DNA of 64,000 bases, from contig NZ_CP092462.1 of NCBI RefSeq assembly GCF_022387135.1, positions 4,402,001-4,466,000 of the forward strand. The letters are read 5' to 3'. The notes below the pieces were generated by a model. That model was not told the DNA's origin, made no database searches, and was given only the letters and a program-made list of their open reading frames with translations. This document shows, in pieces, positions 7,988-16,888 of this stretch. The DNA comes from Comamonas sp. B21-038. GTDB lineage: Bacteria > Pseudomonadota > Gammaproteobacteria > Burkholderiales > Burkholderiaceae_C. A program made the position numbers and the translations under genes. Positions within the stretch are counted from its first letter, which is position 1; every line of letters starts with the position of its first letter.

Positions 7988-8013
7988 AACGCGCTCCCAG
8001 GAGCGCGTTTTTT
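7988..8013 (+). terminator. Terminator after rdgC
   Basis: AACGCGCTCC (7988-7997) pairs perfectly with GGAGCGCGTT (8000-8009) and is followed by T's. It probably also serves as a barrier for the convergent cueR. Confidence 0.9.
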
Positions 8014-8042
8014 ATGGCTGAGGCGGTTGTCTGTCCAAGCGT

Positions 8043-8519
8043 TCAATGCTTGCAGCAGCTGGCCGTATCTGGCGCCGCCGCAGGGTCCGACAGACTGTCG
8101 AGAATAGGGCAGTCCGGACGCTGGTCGCCATGGCAGCTGTGCACCAGCGTCTGCAACGAGCGCTCCATCGCTTTCATCGCGGCAATGCGCTCGCGCAAGG
8201 TCTCGATATGCTTTTGCGCAATCTCCTTGACCGAACTGCTGGCGCGCTGCTTGTCGTGCCACAGGTTGAGCAGGTTCTCGATCTCCTCCATCGAGAAGCC
8301 CAGATCGCGGCTGCGGCGGATGAAGGAGAGGGTGTGCACGTCCGACTCGGTATACAGGCGGTAGCCGCTGTCGGTGCGGTTCACATGTGGCAGCAGGTTC
8401 AGCGACTCGTAGTGGCGGGCCATGCGTGCAGAAATACCCGCCAGCTGGGCCGCTTTGCTGATGGACACCGGCCAGGCGATGGACCGCTCAGCCGCAGGCT
8501 TGCGTGACGGGCGGGCCAT
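8043..8519 (-). CDS. cueR: Copper-responsive MerR-family regulator CueR
   Basis: A 158-residue activator. A winged-helix domain begins around residue 17 (VSISKAAQLAGISARMARHYESLNLL) and contains the SGYRLYTESDVHTLSFIRRSRDLGF wing typical of the family. A dimerisation helix follows, then a metal loop with Cys129 and Cys137 in CHGDQRPDCPI, the spacing used by CueR for Cu(I). An extra C-terminal Cys-Cys pair (CCKH) is present. The N-terminal 15 residues are longer than usual. It lies two bases after copZ and is presumably transcribed with it. Confidence 0.93.
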   Translation of the reverse strand: MARPSRKPAAERSIAWPVSISKAAQLAGISARMARHYESLNLLPHVNRTDSGYRLYTESDVHTLSFIRRSRDLGFSMEEIENLLNLWHDKQRASSSVKEIAQKHIETLRERIAAMKAMERSLQTLVHSCHGDQRPDCPILDSLSDPAAAPDTASCCKH

Positions 8520-8521
8520 GT

Positions 8522-8716
8522 TTACAGGACCTGGTAGCCTTCGGCCGCGATGGCCGCTGCGATCTTGTCTGCCGGCTGGCTGGAGTCAACGACGACCTTG
8601 CCTTGGGCGCGGTCAATCGCTACCTTGGCCTGGGCGTCGAGCTGCTGCACAGCCTGGGTGACGGCGCGCTCGCAGTGGCCGCAGGTCATGCCTTGGACTT
8701 GGAAGGTGTTTTGCAT
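8522..8716 (-). CDS. copZ: Copper chaperone CopZ (heavy-metal-associated domain)
   Basis: A 64-residue single-domain cytosolic chaperone with the metal motif MTCGHC at residues 10-15 and the usual beta-alpha-beta-beta-alpha-beta pattern ending EGYQVL. It would bind Cu(I) through the two cysteines and pass it to an ATPase. No copper ATPase gene is next to it here. It overlaps no other gene. The start at 8716 is chosen because the HMA fold begins there and GGAAA lies upstream. Confidence 0.92.
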   Translation of the reverse strand: MQNTFQVQGMTCGHCERAVTQAVQQLDAQAKVAIDRAQGKVVVDSSQPADKIAAAIAAEGYQVL

Positions 8717-8745
8717 GGGGTTTCCTTTCAGTGGTTGATGGCCTG

Positions 8746-8776
8746 ATCTTGAAAGCTGACACGGTGTGAAGGTCAA
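8746..8776 (-). promoter_or_regulatory. CueR-type promoter of copZ-cueR
   Basis: On the leftward strand, TTGACC (8771-8776) and CAAGAT (8746-8751) are separated by 19 bp. This is the overlong spacer that MerR-family activators require. The ends CTTGA and TCAAG make an imperfect dyad across the spacer. Position and spacing point to autoregulation by CueR. Confidence 0.8.
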
Positions 8777-8852
8777 GAGCAGGGTCTTTATGCGATGCAC
8801 CCGTACAAGGATCGGGCATCGGCACCGCATCACCATCGCATCGGCCGGGATG

Positions 8853-8868
8853 TGTTTCACGTGAAACA
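8853..8868. other. parS: parS centromere site 1
   Basis: A perfect 16-bp TGTTTCACGTGAAACA palindrome, the consensus ParB-binding site, between the GST gene and the copper operon. Confidence 0.95.
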
Positions 8869-8891
8869 GCATCCCCTGGCCGGCAGAGCGA

Positions 8892-9494
8892 TTACTGCTT
8901 TTCTTCTGCAATGGCCTGTTGTACCGCAGGCCGGGCGCCCACGCGTTGCATGAAGCTGGCCAGGTTTTGCAGGCCGCTGGTGTCGACACCGACAAACTTG
9001 CTCCAGCCGCACACGGTGAACAGGTAGGCATCGGCCACGGTGAAATCCGTGCCCATCAGAAACTCCTTGCCTTCCAGCTGCGAATCCACCCAGGTCAGAC
9101 GCTTGAGCACATGCACGCGGGACATGTCCTTGACGGTGTCGGGCAGGTTGGGGTTGAACAGCGGGGAAAAGCCCTTGTGGATCTCGGTGCCGATGAAGCC
9201 CAGCCATTCCTGCAGCTGGTAGCGCTCAAAGGTGCCGTTGGCAGGTGCCAGCTTGGAGGCGGGCGCCTGGTCGGCGATGTACTGCACGATGGCCGGGCCT
9301 TCGCGCAGGCGCTGGCCATTGTCCAGCTCCAGCACCGGCACATAGCCCAGCGGGTTGATGGTGTAGAAGTCGGTGCCGTCCTTGAGCTGATGGGTCTTGG
9401 TGCTGGCCATCTCCAGGGTGAAGGGCAGGCCGGCTTCCAGCAGGGCAATATGGGGCGACAGGGAACAGGCGCCAGGAGAGAAATACAGCTTCAT
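8892..9494 (-). CDS. gstA: Glutathione S-transferase (GstA/beta-class-like)
   Basis: A 200-residue cytosolic enzyme that conjugates or reduces substrates with glutathione. The thioredoxin-like N-domain starts MKLYFSPGACSLSPHIALLEAG. Cys10 and Ser11 match the residues of beta-class enzymes. The cis-Pro loop (PLGYVPVLELDNG) and EGPAIVQYIAD complete the glutathione site. The all-helical C-domain contains the DFTVADAYLFTV capping motif. A TTG codon six bases upstream is in frame, but the ATG at 9494 matches the family start. Substrate is unknown. Confidence 0.93.
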   Translation of the reverse strand: MKLYFSPGACSLSPHIALLEAGLPFTLEMASTKTHQLKDGTDFYTINPLGYVPVLELDNGQRLREGPAIVQYIADQAPASKLAPANGTFERYQLQEWLGFIGTEIHKGFSPLFNPNLPDTVKDMSRVHVLKRLTWVDSQLEGKEFLMGTDFTVADAYLFTVCGWSKFVGVDTSGLQNLASFMQRVGARPAVQQAIAEEKQ

Positions 9495-9704
9495 CGACAA
9501 ATCTCCAGTAAAGGTTAAAGCCGAACCATGCTATCGCTTTTGACAAGGCTCTGCAGCAGCGGTGGATGCGGCGCAATAACACGGCTGCCGGCGTGTAAAC
9601 ACCCCAGTCATTAAAATAGCGGGCAAAACCGACTATTTGCCATTTCGGCAGAAGGGCTGACTGACTGCGAGGCGCATGCCTTGCGAGCCCTGGAATGAGG
9701 CCCC

Positions 9705-11684
9705 ATGAGCCAAACCCCCTATACCTACCCGCAAGAATTCGATGTCATCGTTGTCGGTGGCGGCCATGCCGGCACCGAGGCAGCGCTGGCCGCTGCCCGC
9801 ATGGGCAGCAAGACGCTGCTGCTGACCCACAATATTGAAACCCTGGGCCAGATGAGCTGCAACCCCAGCATTGGCGGCATCGGCAAAGGCCATCTCGTCA
9901 AGGAAGTGGACGCGCTCGGCGGCGCGATGGCGCTGGCCACCGACAAGGGCGGCATCCAGTTCCGCATCCTCAACAGCTCCAAGGGTCCGGCCGTGCGCGC
10001 CACCCGTGCCCAGGCCGACCGCATCCTGTACAAGGCGGCGATCCGCGAGATGCTGGAGAACCAGCCCAACCTCTGGCTGTTCCAGCAAGCGGTGGATGAC
10101 CTGATGGTGGAGGGCGACCGCGTGGTGGGCGCCGTGACCCAGGTAGGGATCCGCTTTCGCAGCCGCACCGTGGTGCTGACGGCCGGCACCTTCCTGGATG
10201 GCAAGATCCATGTGGGCCTGAACCACTATGCCGCTGGTCGTGCCGGCGATCCGCCAGCGGTCAGCCTGTCGGCGCGGCTGAAGGAGTTGAAGCTGCCCCA
10301 GGGGCGCCTCAAGACCGGCACCCCGCCGCGCATCGATGGCCGCTCGATCGACTTCAGCCAGTGTGAAACCCAGCCTGGCGATGGCATGCCCGGTGGCGTG
10401 AACGAGGGCCAGTTGCCAGTGTTCAGCTTCATGGGCGATGCGGCGATGCACCCGGCGCAGATGCCTTGCTACATCACCCACACCAATGCGCGCACGCACG
10501 AGATCATCCGCAGCGGCTTTGACCGCAGCCCGATGTTCACCGGCAAGATCGAAGGGGTAGGGCCGCGCTACTGCCCCAGTGTGGAAGACAAGATCAACCG
10601 CTTTGCCGACAAGGAAAGCCACCAGATCTTTCTGGAGCCTGAAGGCCTGACCACCCACGAGTACTACCCCAATGGCATCTCGACCAGCCTGCCGTTCGAT
10701 GTGCAGTACGAGTTGGTGCGCAGCATGAAGGGCCTGGAGAACGCCCACATCCTGCGCCCGGGCTATGCGATCGAGTACGACTACTTCGACCCGCGCTCTT
10801 TGAAGAACAGCTTTGAGACCAAGCAGATCCAGGGCCTGTTCTTTGCCGGCCAGATCAATGGCACGACCGGCTATGAAGAGGCGGCAGCCCAAGGCCTGTT
10901 TGCCGGCCTGAACGCCGCACTGCAATGCCGGGGCGAAGGCCCCTGGACGCCCCGCCGCGATGAAGCCTACCTTGGCGTGCTGGTGGACGACCTGATCACC
11001 AAGGGGGTGACCGAGCCCTACCGCATGTTTACCAGCCGTGCGGAGTTCCGCCTGCAGCTGCGTGAAGACAATGCCGATATGCGCCTGACGGAAGAGGGCC
11101 GCAAGATGGGCCTGGTCGACGATGCGCGCTGGGATGCGTTCAGCCGCAAGCGCGACGCTGTTTCACGTGAAACAGAACGACTCAAAGCCACCTGGGTGAA
11201 CCCACGCATCGTGACTGCCCAAGAGGCCGAACGTGTGTTGGGCAAGGCGATGGAGCGGGAGTACAACCTGTTCGATCTGCTGCGCCGCCCGGGTGTGGAC
11301 TACGCGACGTTGATGAGCATGAACGAAGGCGCTTACCAGACCAGCGACGTTTCACGTGAAACACTCGGTGGTTTGAGCGAGTCCGTGGTGGAGCAGGTCG
11401 AGATCGGCGCCAAGTACTCGGGCTATATCGACCGCCAGAAGGATGAAGTGGAACGTGCAGCCCATTATGAAAAGCTGCGCCTGCCCGCCGAGCTGGACTA
11501 CATGCAGGTGACTGCGCTGTCTTTCGAGGTGCGCCAGAAGCTGCAAACCCACCGCCCCGAAACCCTGGGTCAGGCATCGCGTATTTCCGGTGTCACACCT
11601 GCTGCCATTTCGCTGCTGATGGTGCACCTGAAAAAAGGCGGCTTCAAAGGATTCAGCACTGCACAAGAGGTAACGACTGCATGA
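9705..11684 (+). CDS. mnmG: tRNA uridine 5-carboxymethylaminomethyl modification enzyme MnmG (GidA)
   Basis: A 659-residue FAD protein that works with MnmE to modify U34 of tRNAs reading NNA/NNG codons. The dinucleotide motif GGGHAG is at residues 18-23, followed by the conserved [15 protein letters not shown] at about 50-64. The C-terminal helical domain contains the MnmE-contacting region. The length is close to the usual 630, and an Ala/Gly-rich tail is absent. Two parS palindromes lie inside the coding sequence and are translated as ordinary residues. It overlaps rsmG by four bases (ATGA), a coupled pair found near many origins. Confidence 0.97.
   Translation: MSQTPYTYPQEFDVIVVGGGHAGTEAALAAARMGSKTLLLTHNIETLGQMSCNPSIGGIGKGHLVKEVDALGGAMALATDKGGIQFRILNSSKGPAVRATRAQADRILYKAAIREMLENQPNLWLFQQAVDDLMVEGDRVVGAVTQVGIRFRSRTVVLTAGTFLDGKIHVGLNHYAAGRAGDPPAVSLSARLKELKLPQGRLKTGTPPRIDGRSIDFSQCETQPGDGMPGGVNEGQLPVFSFMGDAAMHPAQMPCYITHTNARTHEIIRSGFDRSPMFTGKIEGVGPRYCPSVEDKINRFADKESHQIFLEPEGLTTHEYYPNGISTSLPFDVQYELVRSMKGLENAHILRPGYAIEYDYFDPRSLKNSFETKQIQGLFFAGQINGTTGYEEAAAQGLFAGLNAALQCRGEGPWTPRRDEAYLGVLVDDLITKGVTEPYRMFTSRAEFRLQLREDNADMRLTEEGRKMGLVDDARWDAFSRKRDAVSRETERLKATWVNPRIVTAQEAERVLGKAMEREYNLFDLLRRPGVDYATLMSMNEGAYQTSDVSRETLGGLSESVVEQVEIGAKYSGYIDRQKDEVERAAHYEKLRLPAELDYMQVTALSFEVRQKLQTHRPETLGQASRISGVTPAAISLLMVHLKKGGFKGFSTAQEVTTA
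11159..11174. other. parS: parS site 2, inside mnmG
   Basis: A perfect 16-bp TGTTTCACGTGAAACA embedded in the mnmG reading frame. Confidence 0.95.
11348..11363. other. parS: parS site 3, inside mnmG
   Basis: CGTTTCACGTGAAACA, 15 of 16 consensus positions with the central 14-bp palindrome intact, 189 bp after site 2. Confidence 0.85.
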
Positions 11685-12337
11685 GCGCTCTGTTGGAAGC
11701 CCCCCTGCGTGACGGCATACAGCAACTGGGTCTGTCGCTGGACGACCAGCAGATTGCACAGCTGATGGCGTTTCTGGATCTGCTGCAGAAGTGGAACAAG
11801 GTCTACAACCTGACCTCGGTGCGCGACCCGCAAGAGATGCTGACCCACCATCTGCTCGACAGCCTGGCGGCCGTGCCGCCGCTGGTGCGCCATTTGCAGG
11901 GCACGGGTCTGCCGGCCCCCAGGCTGCTCGATGTCGGATCGGGTGGTGGTCTGCCTGCCGTGGTATTTGCGATCTGTCTGCCCCAGCTGGATGTGAGCTG
12001 CGTCGATACCGTTGGCAAGAAGATCGCCTTCATCCAGCAGGCGGCTGCGGCGCTGCGCCTGCGCAACCTGCACGGCATCCAGTCGCGGGTGGAGCAGCTG
12101 AGCCAGCAGTACGACGTGGTCAGCTGCCGCGCCTTTGCCGCATTGCAGGACTTTACCGCCTGGTCGGCCCAGACCCTGAAGGCCGATGGCATCTGGCTGG
12201 CGATGAAGGCCAAGCGCCCCGACGATGAGCTGGCCTTGTTGCCCGCCACGGTACAGCTGCTGAACATCGAGCCGCTGCAGGTGCCCGGTCTCGATGCCGA
12301 GCGCTGCATTGTCTGGATGCGCCACCAAGTCTCCTGA
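11681..12337 (+). CDS. rsmG: 16S rRNA (guanine527-N7)-methyltransferase RsmG (GidB)
   Basis: A 218-residue S-adenosylmethionine-dependent methyltransferase acting on G527 of 16S rRNA. The SAM-binding motif DVGSGGGLP is at residues 84-92. The start region ([26 protein letters not shown]) is diagnostic for RsmG. Later come ISCRAFA-type and MKAKRPDDE segments. It is coupled to mnmG by a four-base overlap and followed by a terminator. Loss of this enzyme gives low-level streptomycin resistance in other bacteria. Confidence 0.96.
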   Translation: MSALLEAPLRDGIQQLGLSLDDQQIAQLMAFLDLLQKWNKVYNLTSVRDPQEMLTHHLLDSLAAVPPLVRHLQGTGLPAPRLLDVGSGGGLPAVVFAICLPQLDVSCVDTVGKKIAFIQQAAAALRLRNLHGIQSRVEQLSQQYDVVSCRAFAALQDFTAWSAQTLKADGIWLAMKAKRPDDELALLPATVQLLNIEPLQVPGLDAERCIVWMRHQVS

Positions 12338-12385
12338 TGCAGGCGTGCTGCGGCTCAGCTGCGGCACTGAATCGAATCCATGCAG

Positions 12386-12410
12386 AGCCCCGATTTCTCG
12401 GGGCTTTTTG
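12386..12410 (+). terminator. Terminator after rsmG
   Basis: AGCCCCGA (12386-12393) pairs with TCGGGGCT (12398-12405) around TTTC, followed by T's. Confidence 0.88.
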
Positions 12411-12500
12411 TTGACGCTTGGGCCGGTAACAACGCGCATTTTGCTGGCAAGCAAGCGGGGCCGTCGTTTACACTCAAAGTTTCCATTGCAGGGGCGGCAC

Positions 12501-13115
12501 ATGTTTGGCATTTCTGACTATGGTGCATTTGTCTTCGCCGTGCTCCTGTTCTTGATGATCCCGGGGCCTGGCAACCTGGCGCTGATCACCTCTACGGGCA
12601 AGGGCGGCATCAAGGCTGGCCTTGCGGTCTGTGCCGGCTGCATGGCGGCTGACCAGGTGCTGATGTGGCTGGCGGTAGCCGGCGTCGCAGCGGTGCTCAC
12701 AGCCTACCCGGCGGCCTTCCACGCGGTGCAATGGCTGGGCGCGGCCTACCTGGGCTGGATTGGCTACAAGCTGCTCACGGCCAAGCCGGGGGACCAGCCA
12801 GTCATCCAGATTGCGCCCAGGCATTATTTCAAGCAGGGCTTTGTCATCACCCTGATGAACCCCAAGGCCATCGTTTTCTACATGGCGTTCTTTCCGCTGT
12901 TCGTCGATCCGGCGACCCACCGCGGCATCCCCACCTTTGCCGTGATGGCGGCCACGGTGGCCGTGATCAGCCTGGCGTACTGCACGGTGGTGGTGCTGAT
13001 CACCAAGATGCTGGCCGAGCGCCTGCGTGCCAACCCCGCGCTGGTCAAGTGGATGGAAAAAACAGCGGGCGTGTTTTTGATCGGTTTTGGCCTCAAGCTG
13101 GCCCTGACCAAATAA
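12501..13115 (+). CDS. LysE/RhtB-family amino-acid exporter
   Basis: A 204-residue inner-membrane protein with about six hydrophobic segments. It has the family signature near the N-terminus (LFLMIPGPGNLALITSTGKGGIKAGL) and the central NPKAIVFYMAFFPLFVD motif. LysE/RhtB proteins export amino acids such as threonine, homoserine or lysine by proton exchange. The substrate here is unknown. A longer frame opens upstream inside rsmG, but the start at 12501 gives a normal family N-terminus. It sits 23 bases before parA and could be read into it. Confidence 0.9.
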   Translation: MFGISDYGAFVFAVLLFLMIPGPGNLALITSTGKGGIKAGLAVCAGCMAADQVLMWLAVAGVAAVLTAYPAAFHAVQWLGAAYLGWIGYKLLTAKPGDQPVIQIAPRHYFKQGFVITLMNPKAIVFYMAFFPLFVDPATHRGIPTFAVMAATVAVISLAYCTVVVLITKMLAERLRANPALVKWMEKTAGVFLIGFGLKLALTK

Positions 13116-13138
13116 GTTAGTGGACGAAGCGAGTTCTC

Positions 13139-13912
13139 ATGGCAAAAATCTTCTGTATCGCCAACCAAAAAGGCGGCGTTGGCAAGACCACCACAGCAGT
13201 CAATCTGGCGGCGGGTCTGGCCCGGATCAAGCAGCGTGTGCTGCTGGTCGATTTGGACCCGCAGGGCAATGCGACCATGGGCTCGGGCATCGACAAGCGC
13301 GCGCTGGAAACCTCGGTCTATGACGTGTTGCTCGAATCGAGCACCATCAAGGAAGCAGCCGTCCATTCCGAGCGCTGCGGTTACTGGGTGCTGGGCGCCA
13401 ACCGCGAGCTGTCCGGCGCCGAGGTGGAGCTGGTCGAGCTGGAGCGCCGTGAAAAGCGCCTCAAGGCCGCGCTGGAGGCGAGCGACGCCGACTTTGACTT
13501 CGTGCTGATCGACTGCCCGCCCAGCCTGTCCATGCTCACGTTGAACGGACTGTGCTCGGCCCATGGCGTGATCGTGCCGATGCAATGCGAGTACTTTGCG
13601 CTCGAAGGGCTGACCGACCTGGTCAACACCATCAAGCAGGTGCATGCCAACCTGAACCGCGACCTGGAGATCATCGGGCTGCTGCGCGTGATGTTCGACC
13701 CGCGCATCACCTTGCAGCAGCAGGTAAGCGACCAGCTGCGCGAGCATTTCGGCGACAAGGTGTTCGACACCGTGATCCCCCGCAATGTGCGCCTGGCCGA
13801 AGCCCCCAGCTATGGCCTGCCGGGCGTCGTGTTCGATCCGGCCGCCAAGGGCAGCAAGGCCTTTGTCGAGTTTGCCAAGGAGATGGTCAAGCGCATCAAG
13901 CGCATGAAGTGA
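13139..13912 (+). CDS. parA: Chromosome-partitioning ATPase ParA (Soj)
   Basis: A 257-residue deviant-Walker ATPase. The motif KGGVGKTT at residues 11-18 contains the signature lysine. [13 protein letters not shown] is the A' motif and [14 protein letters not shown] the B motif. ParA binds DNA nonspecifically when ATP-bound and drives ParB-parS complexes apart. The short N-terminus, lacking a helix-turn-helix, is the chromosomal type. The partner parB lies after one intervening hydrolase gene. Confidence 0.96.
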   Translation: MAKIFCIANQKGGVGKTTTAVNLAAGLARIKQRVLLVDLDPQGNATMGSGIDKRALETSVYDVLLESSTIKEAAVHSERCGYWVLGANRELSGAEVELVELERREKRLKAALEASDADFDFVLIDCPPSLSMLTLNGLCSAHGVIVPMQCEYFALEGLTDLVNTIKQVHANLNRDLEIIGLLRVMFDPRITLQQQVSDQLREHFGDKVFDTVIPRNVRLAEAPSYGLPGVVFDPAAKGSKAFVEFAKEMVKRIKRMK

Positions 13913-13937
13913 CAGCTTGCCTTGGCCGCTGCCCGAC

Positions 13938-13971
13938 AGACCTCCGGTGCCCGGCATGCGGAGGTCTTTTT
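13938..13971 (+). terminator. Terminator after parA
   Basis: AGACCTCCG (13938-13946) pairs with CGGAGGTCT (13959-13967) and is followed by T's. It suggests that parA and parB are at least partly separate transcripts. Confidence 0.82.
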
Positions 13972-14089
13972 CATGGCCGCAGCGATGCCGCTGGCGCCCG
14001 CATTGCGTGCGAGAGACATTCGGGCACAATAAGGGTTTGCATTTCTTTGAAACAGCGCAGTACGGTGGCGCTTTTTTTGCTATTAAAAA

Positions 14090-14653
14090 ATGAGCATTGA
14101 ATCCTCGTCCATCAAGCTGCTGCCAGGATGGCAAAACAGCGGGCCAGGCCATTGGCAAACGGTGTGGGAGCAGCAATGGGGCTATGAGCGCGTGCAGCAG
14201 CACGACTGGCAGCACCCCAAGCGCGGTGACTGGACGGCACGCCTGCAGGATGTGGTGCTGGATGCGCCGCAGCCCGTGGTGCTGGTCGCCCACAGCCTGG
14301 GCTGCATCCTGACGGCCTGGTGGGCCGCCCATTCGTCCCAGGCGGCCAGCAAGGTGCGTGGCGCGCTGCTGGTGGCACCGGGCGATGTGGAGCGCCCCGA
14401 CCTGGCCGAACACATCCCCGGCTGGTCGCCGATTGCGCTGCAGAAACTGCCCTTTCCCGCCATTCTGGTGGGCAGCCAAAACGATCCCTATTGCAGCGCC
14501 GAGCGCGCGCAGTGGCTGGCCAGCAACTGGGGTGCCCGCTGGGTGGACCAGGGCGCCTGCGGCCATATCAATGCCGAGTCCGGCCTGGGCGACTGGCCGC
14601 TGGGCCAGGCGCTGCTGGCCGAGCTGATGGCCGAACCAAAAAAGGTGAACTGA
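14090..14653 (+). CDS. RBBP9/YdeN-family serine hydrolase
   Basis: A 187-residue alpha/beta hydrolase. It begins with the family motif LLPGWQNSGPGHWQ. Ser69 sits in the nucleophile elbow VAHSLG. An Asp lies in VGSQNDPYCS, and the catalytic His is in the family hallmark GHINAESGLGDWPLG. Substrate is unknown. RBBP9-type enzymes are small serine hydrolases sometimes linked to peptides or esters. It lies between parA and parB on the same strand, five bases before parB, so it is probably co-transcribed with parB. Confidence 0.9.
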   Translation: MSIESSSIKLLPGWQNSGPGHWQTVWEQQWGYERVQQHDWQHPKRGDWTARLQDVVLDAPQPVVLVAHSLGCILTAWWAAHSSQAASKVRGALLVAPGDVERPDLAEHIPGWSPIALQKLPFPAILVGSQNDPYCSAERAQWLASNWGARWVDQGACGHINAESGLGDWPLGQALLAELMAEPKKVN

Positions 14654-14658
14654 CAACC

Positions 14659-15576
14659 ATGGCAACCAAAAAACCCAAGGGCCTGGGACGCGGCCTCGAA
14701 GCACTGCTGGGCCCCAAGGTCGAAGACACGGCGCCTGCCAGCGACGACAAGGGCCAGTTGCCGCACCAGTTGCTGCTCGATGACATGGTGCCTGGCGTCT
14801 ACCAGCCGCGCACGCGCATGGACGAGGGCGCGCTGTATGAGCTGGCCGAGAGCATCAAGGCCCAGGGCATCATGCAGCCCATTCTGGTGCGCAAGCTCGC
14901 TGCCGGGGACAACGCCGGCAAGTACGAAATCATCGCCGGCGAGCGGCGTTTCCGCGCAGCGCGCATCGCTGGGCTGGCCGAGGTACCGGTGCTGGTGCGC
15001 GAGGTGCCCGACGAGGCCGCCGCCGCGATGGCGCTGATCGAGAACATCCAGCGCGAAGACCTCAACCCGCTGGAAGAGGCACAAGGCCTCTCGCGTCTGG
15101 TGGGCGAGTTCCAGATGACACACGAGCAGGCTGCGCAGGCCGTGGGCCGTTCGCGCTCGGCCGCCTCCAACCTGTTGCGTCTGCTGAACCTGGCCGAGCC
15201 GGTGCAGACCATGCTGATGGCAGGGGATCTGGACATGGGCCACGCGCGTGCCCTGCTGGCGCTGGACCGCGCTGCACAGATCACTGCTGCCAACCAGATC
15301 AATGCGCGCAAACTGAGCGTGCGCGAGGCCGAGAGCCTGGTCAAAAGGGTCAGTGCCGAGTTTTCCGGAGAAACCCCGGTCAAGGCCAAGGCTGCCAAAT
15401 CCCGCGATTTGAAGCGGGTGGAAGAAGAGCTGTCCGACCTGTTGATGGCGGAGGTAGAGGTACGGGTTAAAAAACGCGTCAAGCGTGCCGGCAAACTCGA
15501 AGAGATGGGTGAACTGGTAATCCAGTTTGGTTCTCTGGATGCTCTGAATGGATTGATTGATAAATTACGTGGATAA
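14659..15576 (+). CDS. parB: Chromosome-partitioning protein ParB (Spo0J), CTPase and parS binder
   Basis: A 305-residue protein. The N-terminal KKPKGLGRGLEALLG is the ParA-stimulating peptide. The CTP-binding box GERRFRAA is at about 94-101, and ENIQREDLNPLEEA is at 128-141. The helix-turn-helix that reads parS is at about 154-175 (MTHEQAAQAVGRSRSAASNLLRLL). A C-terminal dimerisation segment ends the protein. It loads at the parS sites nearby and spreads as a clamp. A longer upstream frame overlaps the hydrolase gene; the ATG at 14659 gives the exact ParB N-terminus. Confidence 0.96.
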   Translation: MATKKPKGLGRGLEALLGPKVEDTAPASDDKGQLPHQLLLDDMVPGVYQPRTRMDEGALYELAESIKAQGIMQPILVRKLAAGDNAGKYEIIAGERRFRAARIAGLAEVPVLVREVPDEAAAAMALIENIQREDLNPLEEAQGLSRLVGEFQMTHEQAAQAVGRSRSAASNLLRLLNLAEPVQTMLMAGDLDMGHARALLALDRAAQITAANQINARKLSVREAESLVKRVSAEFSGETPVKAKAAKSRDLKRVEEELSDLLMAEVEVRVKKRVKRAGKLEEMGELVIQFGSLDALNGLIDKLRG

Positions 15577-15783
15577 TGCACCGGCCATGTGCTGCACGCC
15601 GTTATTTTGGTGACATTCGCTAACAAGTTCGCTTAAGAGTGGATAACGCTCCGAGGTGGGTTCTGGAATCAGGTAATCCGTGTCCGCAGCGCAAAGCAAA
15701 AATACGAAATCGAAGCCATCGAGCCTGGAAGCCATTCCGGGCTCGCTTTGAATGCACAACTGATTTACTTGCGGGAGAGCGAC

Positions 15784-16824
15784 ATGAAAAAGGCAGCATT
15801 GGCGGCACTGGCCGTCTTGGCATTGGCAGGCTGCGAAAGCACCGGTATGAAGCTGGGCGGCGGCACCAACAACATGGTGACCGGTGGCGCTGCAGGGGGC
15901 AGCAGCCAGGGTGAAAACAGCCAACTCGAAAAATGCGATTCGCCGGTGGGTACGGTCTCCCTGGTCGAGAACCAGCAAGCCGGTTGGTACACCATTCTGC
16001 GCAATGAATACCGCCTGCCACCGACTGCCAACCTGCTGCGCGTGCTGATCCAGCAGTCGAACTGCTTTGTCGTGGTCGAGCGCAGCGCTGCCGGTATGAA
16101 CGCGATGAACCGCGAGCGCGCGATGATGGACAACGGCGAGATGCGCAAGGGCAGCAATTTCGGCAAGGGCCAGGTGGTCGCATCGGATTATGGTCTGACG
16201 CCTGAAGTGACCTTCAGCGAAGACAATGCCGGCGGCTTTGGTGCGGCGCTGGGCGGCATCCTGGGCGGCCGTGGCGGCGGCGCGCTGGCAGGTGTGGCGG
16301 CCAGCAGCAAGACCCGCGAGGCCTCGGCCATGCTGACCCTGGTGGACAACCGCTCGGGCGTGCAGGTGTCCTCGTCGACCGGCAACGCCAGCAACACCGA
16401 CTGGGGTGGCTTTGGCACCTTGTTCGGCGGTGCAGCAGGCGCTGGCATCGGGGGCTACTCCAACACCTCGCAAGGCAAGGTCGTGTCGGCCGCTTTCGTC
16501 GATGCCTACAACCAGATGGTGCAGGCGCTGCGCAATTACAGCGCGCAATCCGTCAAGGGCCAGGGCCTGGGCGGTGGCGGCCGCCTCGGTGTGGACGGCG
16601 CCGCAGCGCCCAGCCAGACCTCGGCACCGGGCGCCAAGACCAATGTGCGCCTGACGATGAAGCAAGCGCAGCAGCGCCTCAACGAGCTGGGCTACGACGT
16701 GGGCACGCCTGATGGTGCCTCCGGCCCCCGCACGCAGAACGCCTTGCGCTCCTTCCAGCAAGACCAGGGCCTGTCGGTGACCGGCCGCCTGGACCAGGCG
16801 ACGATGCGCCAGCTGTCGGAATAA
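15784..16824 (+). CDS. CsgG-like lipoprotein with C-terminal peptidoglycan-binding domain
   Basis: A 346-residue lipoprotein. The signal peptide ends in a lipobox with Cys17 (LALAGC). Residues of roughly 55-260 follow the CsgG/HfaB pattern: an early VGTVSLVEN strand, NLLRVLIQQSNCFVVVERS, and MLTLVDNRSGVQVSS. Two glycine-rich loops (GGFGAALGGILGGRGGGALAG and the GGFGTLFGGAAGAG region) are the kind that form the transmembrane part of the pore. Residues 275-346 are a peptidoglycan_binding_1 domain (MKQAQQRLNELGYDVGTPDG). This fusion could tether an outer-membrane pore to the cell wall. It lies 5 kb from the second CsgG-like gene. Confidence 0.8.
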   Translation: MKKAALAALAVLALAGCESTGMKLGGGTNNMVTGGAAGGSSQGENSQLEKCDSPVGTVSLVENQQAGWYTILRNEYRLPPTANLLRVLIQQSNCFVVVERSAAGMNAMNRERAMMDNGEMRKGSNFGKGQVVASDYGLTPEVTFSEDNAGGFGAALGGILGGRGGGALAGVAASSKTREASAMLTLVDNRSGVQVSSSTGNASNTDWGGFGTLFGGAAGAGIGGYSNTSQGKVVSAAFVDAYNQMVQALRNYSAQSVKGQGLGGGGRLGVDGAAAPSQTSAPGAKTNVRLTMKQAQQRLNELGYDVGTPDGASGPRTQNALRSFQQDQGLSVTGRLDQATMRQLSE

Positions 16825-16860
16825 GCCTTCCGCGCAGACTGCAGCCTCGCCCGGCTACCC

Positions 16861-16888
16861 GCCCGCCGCTCGCCCCGGCGGGCTTTTT
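16861..16888. terminator. Terminator between the CsgG-like and kinase genes
   Basis: GCCCGCCG (16861-16868) pairs with CGGCGGGC (16876-16883), with T5 on the rightward strand. It ends the CsgG-like gene; the convergent kinase gene ends at its edge. Confidence 0.82.

Noticed and set aside
12878..14704. A 608-codon leftward frame opposite parA and the hydrolase gene
   Set aside because: It is an antisense frame kept open by high third-position GC. The + strand genes there have intact family motifs, and the leftward protein matches nothing.
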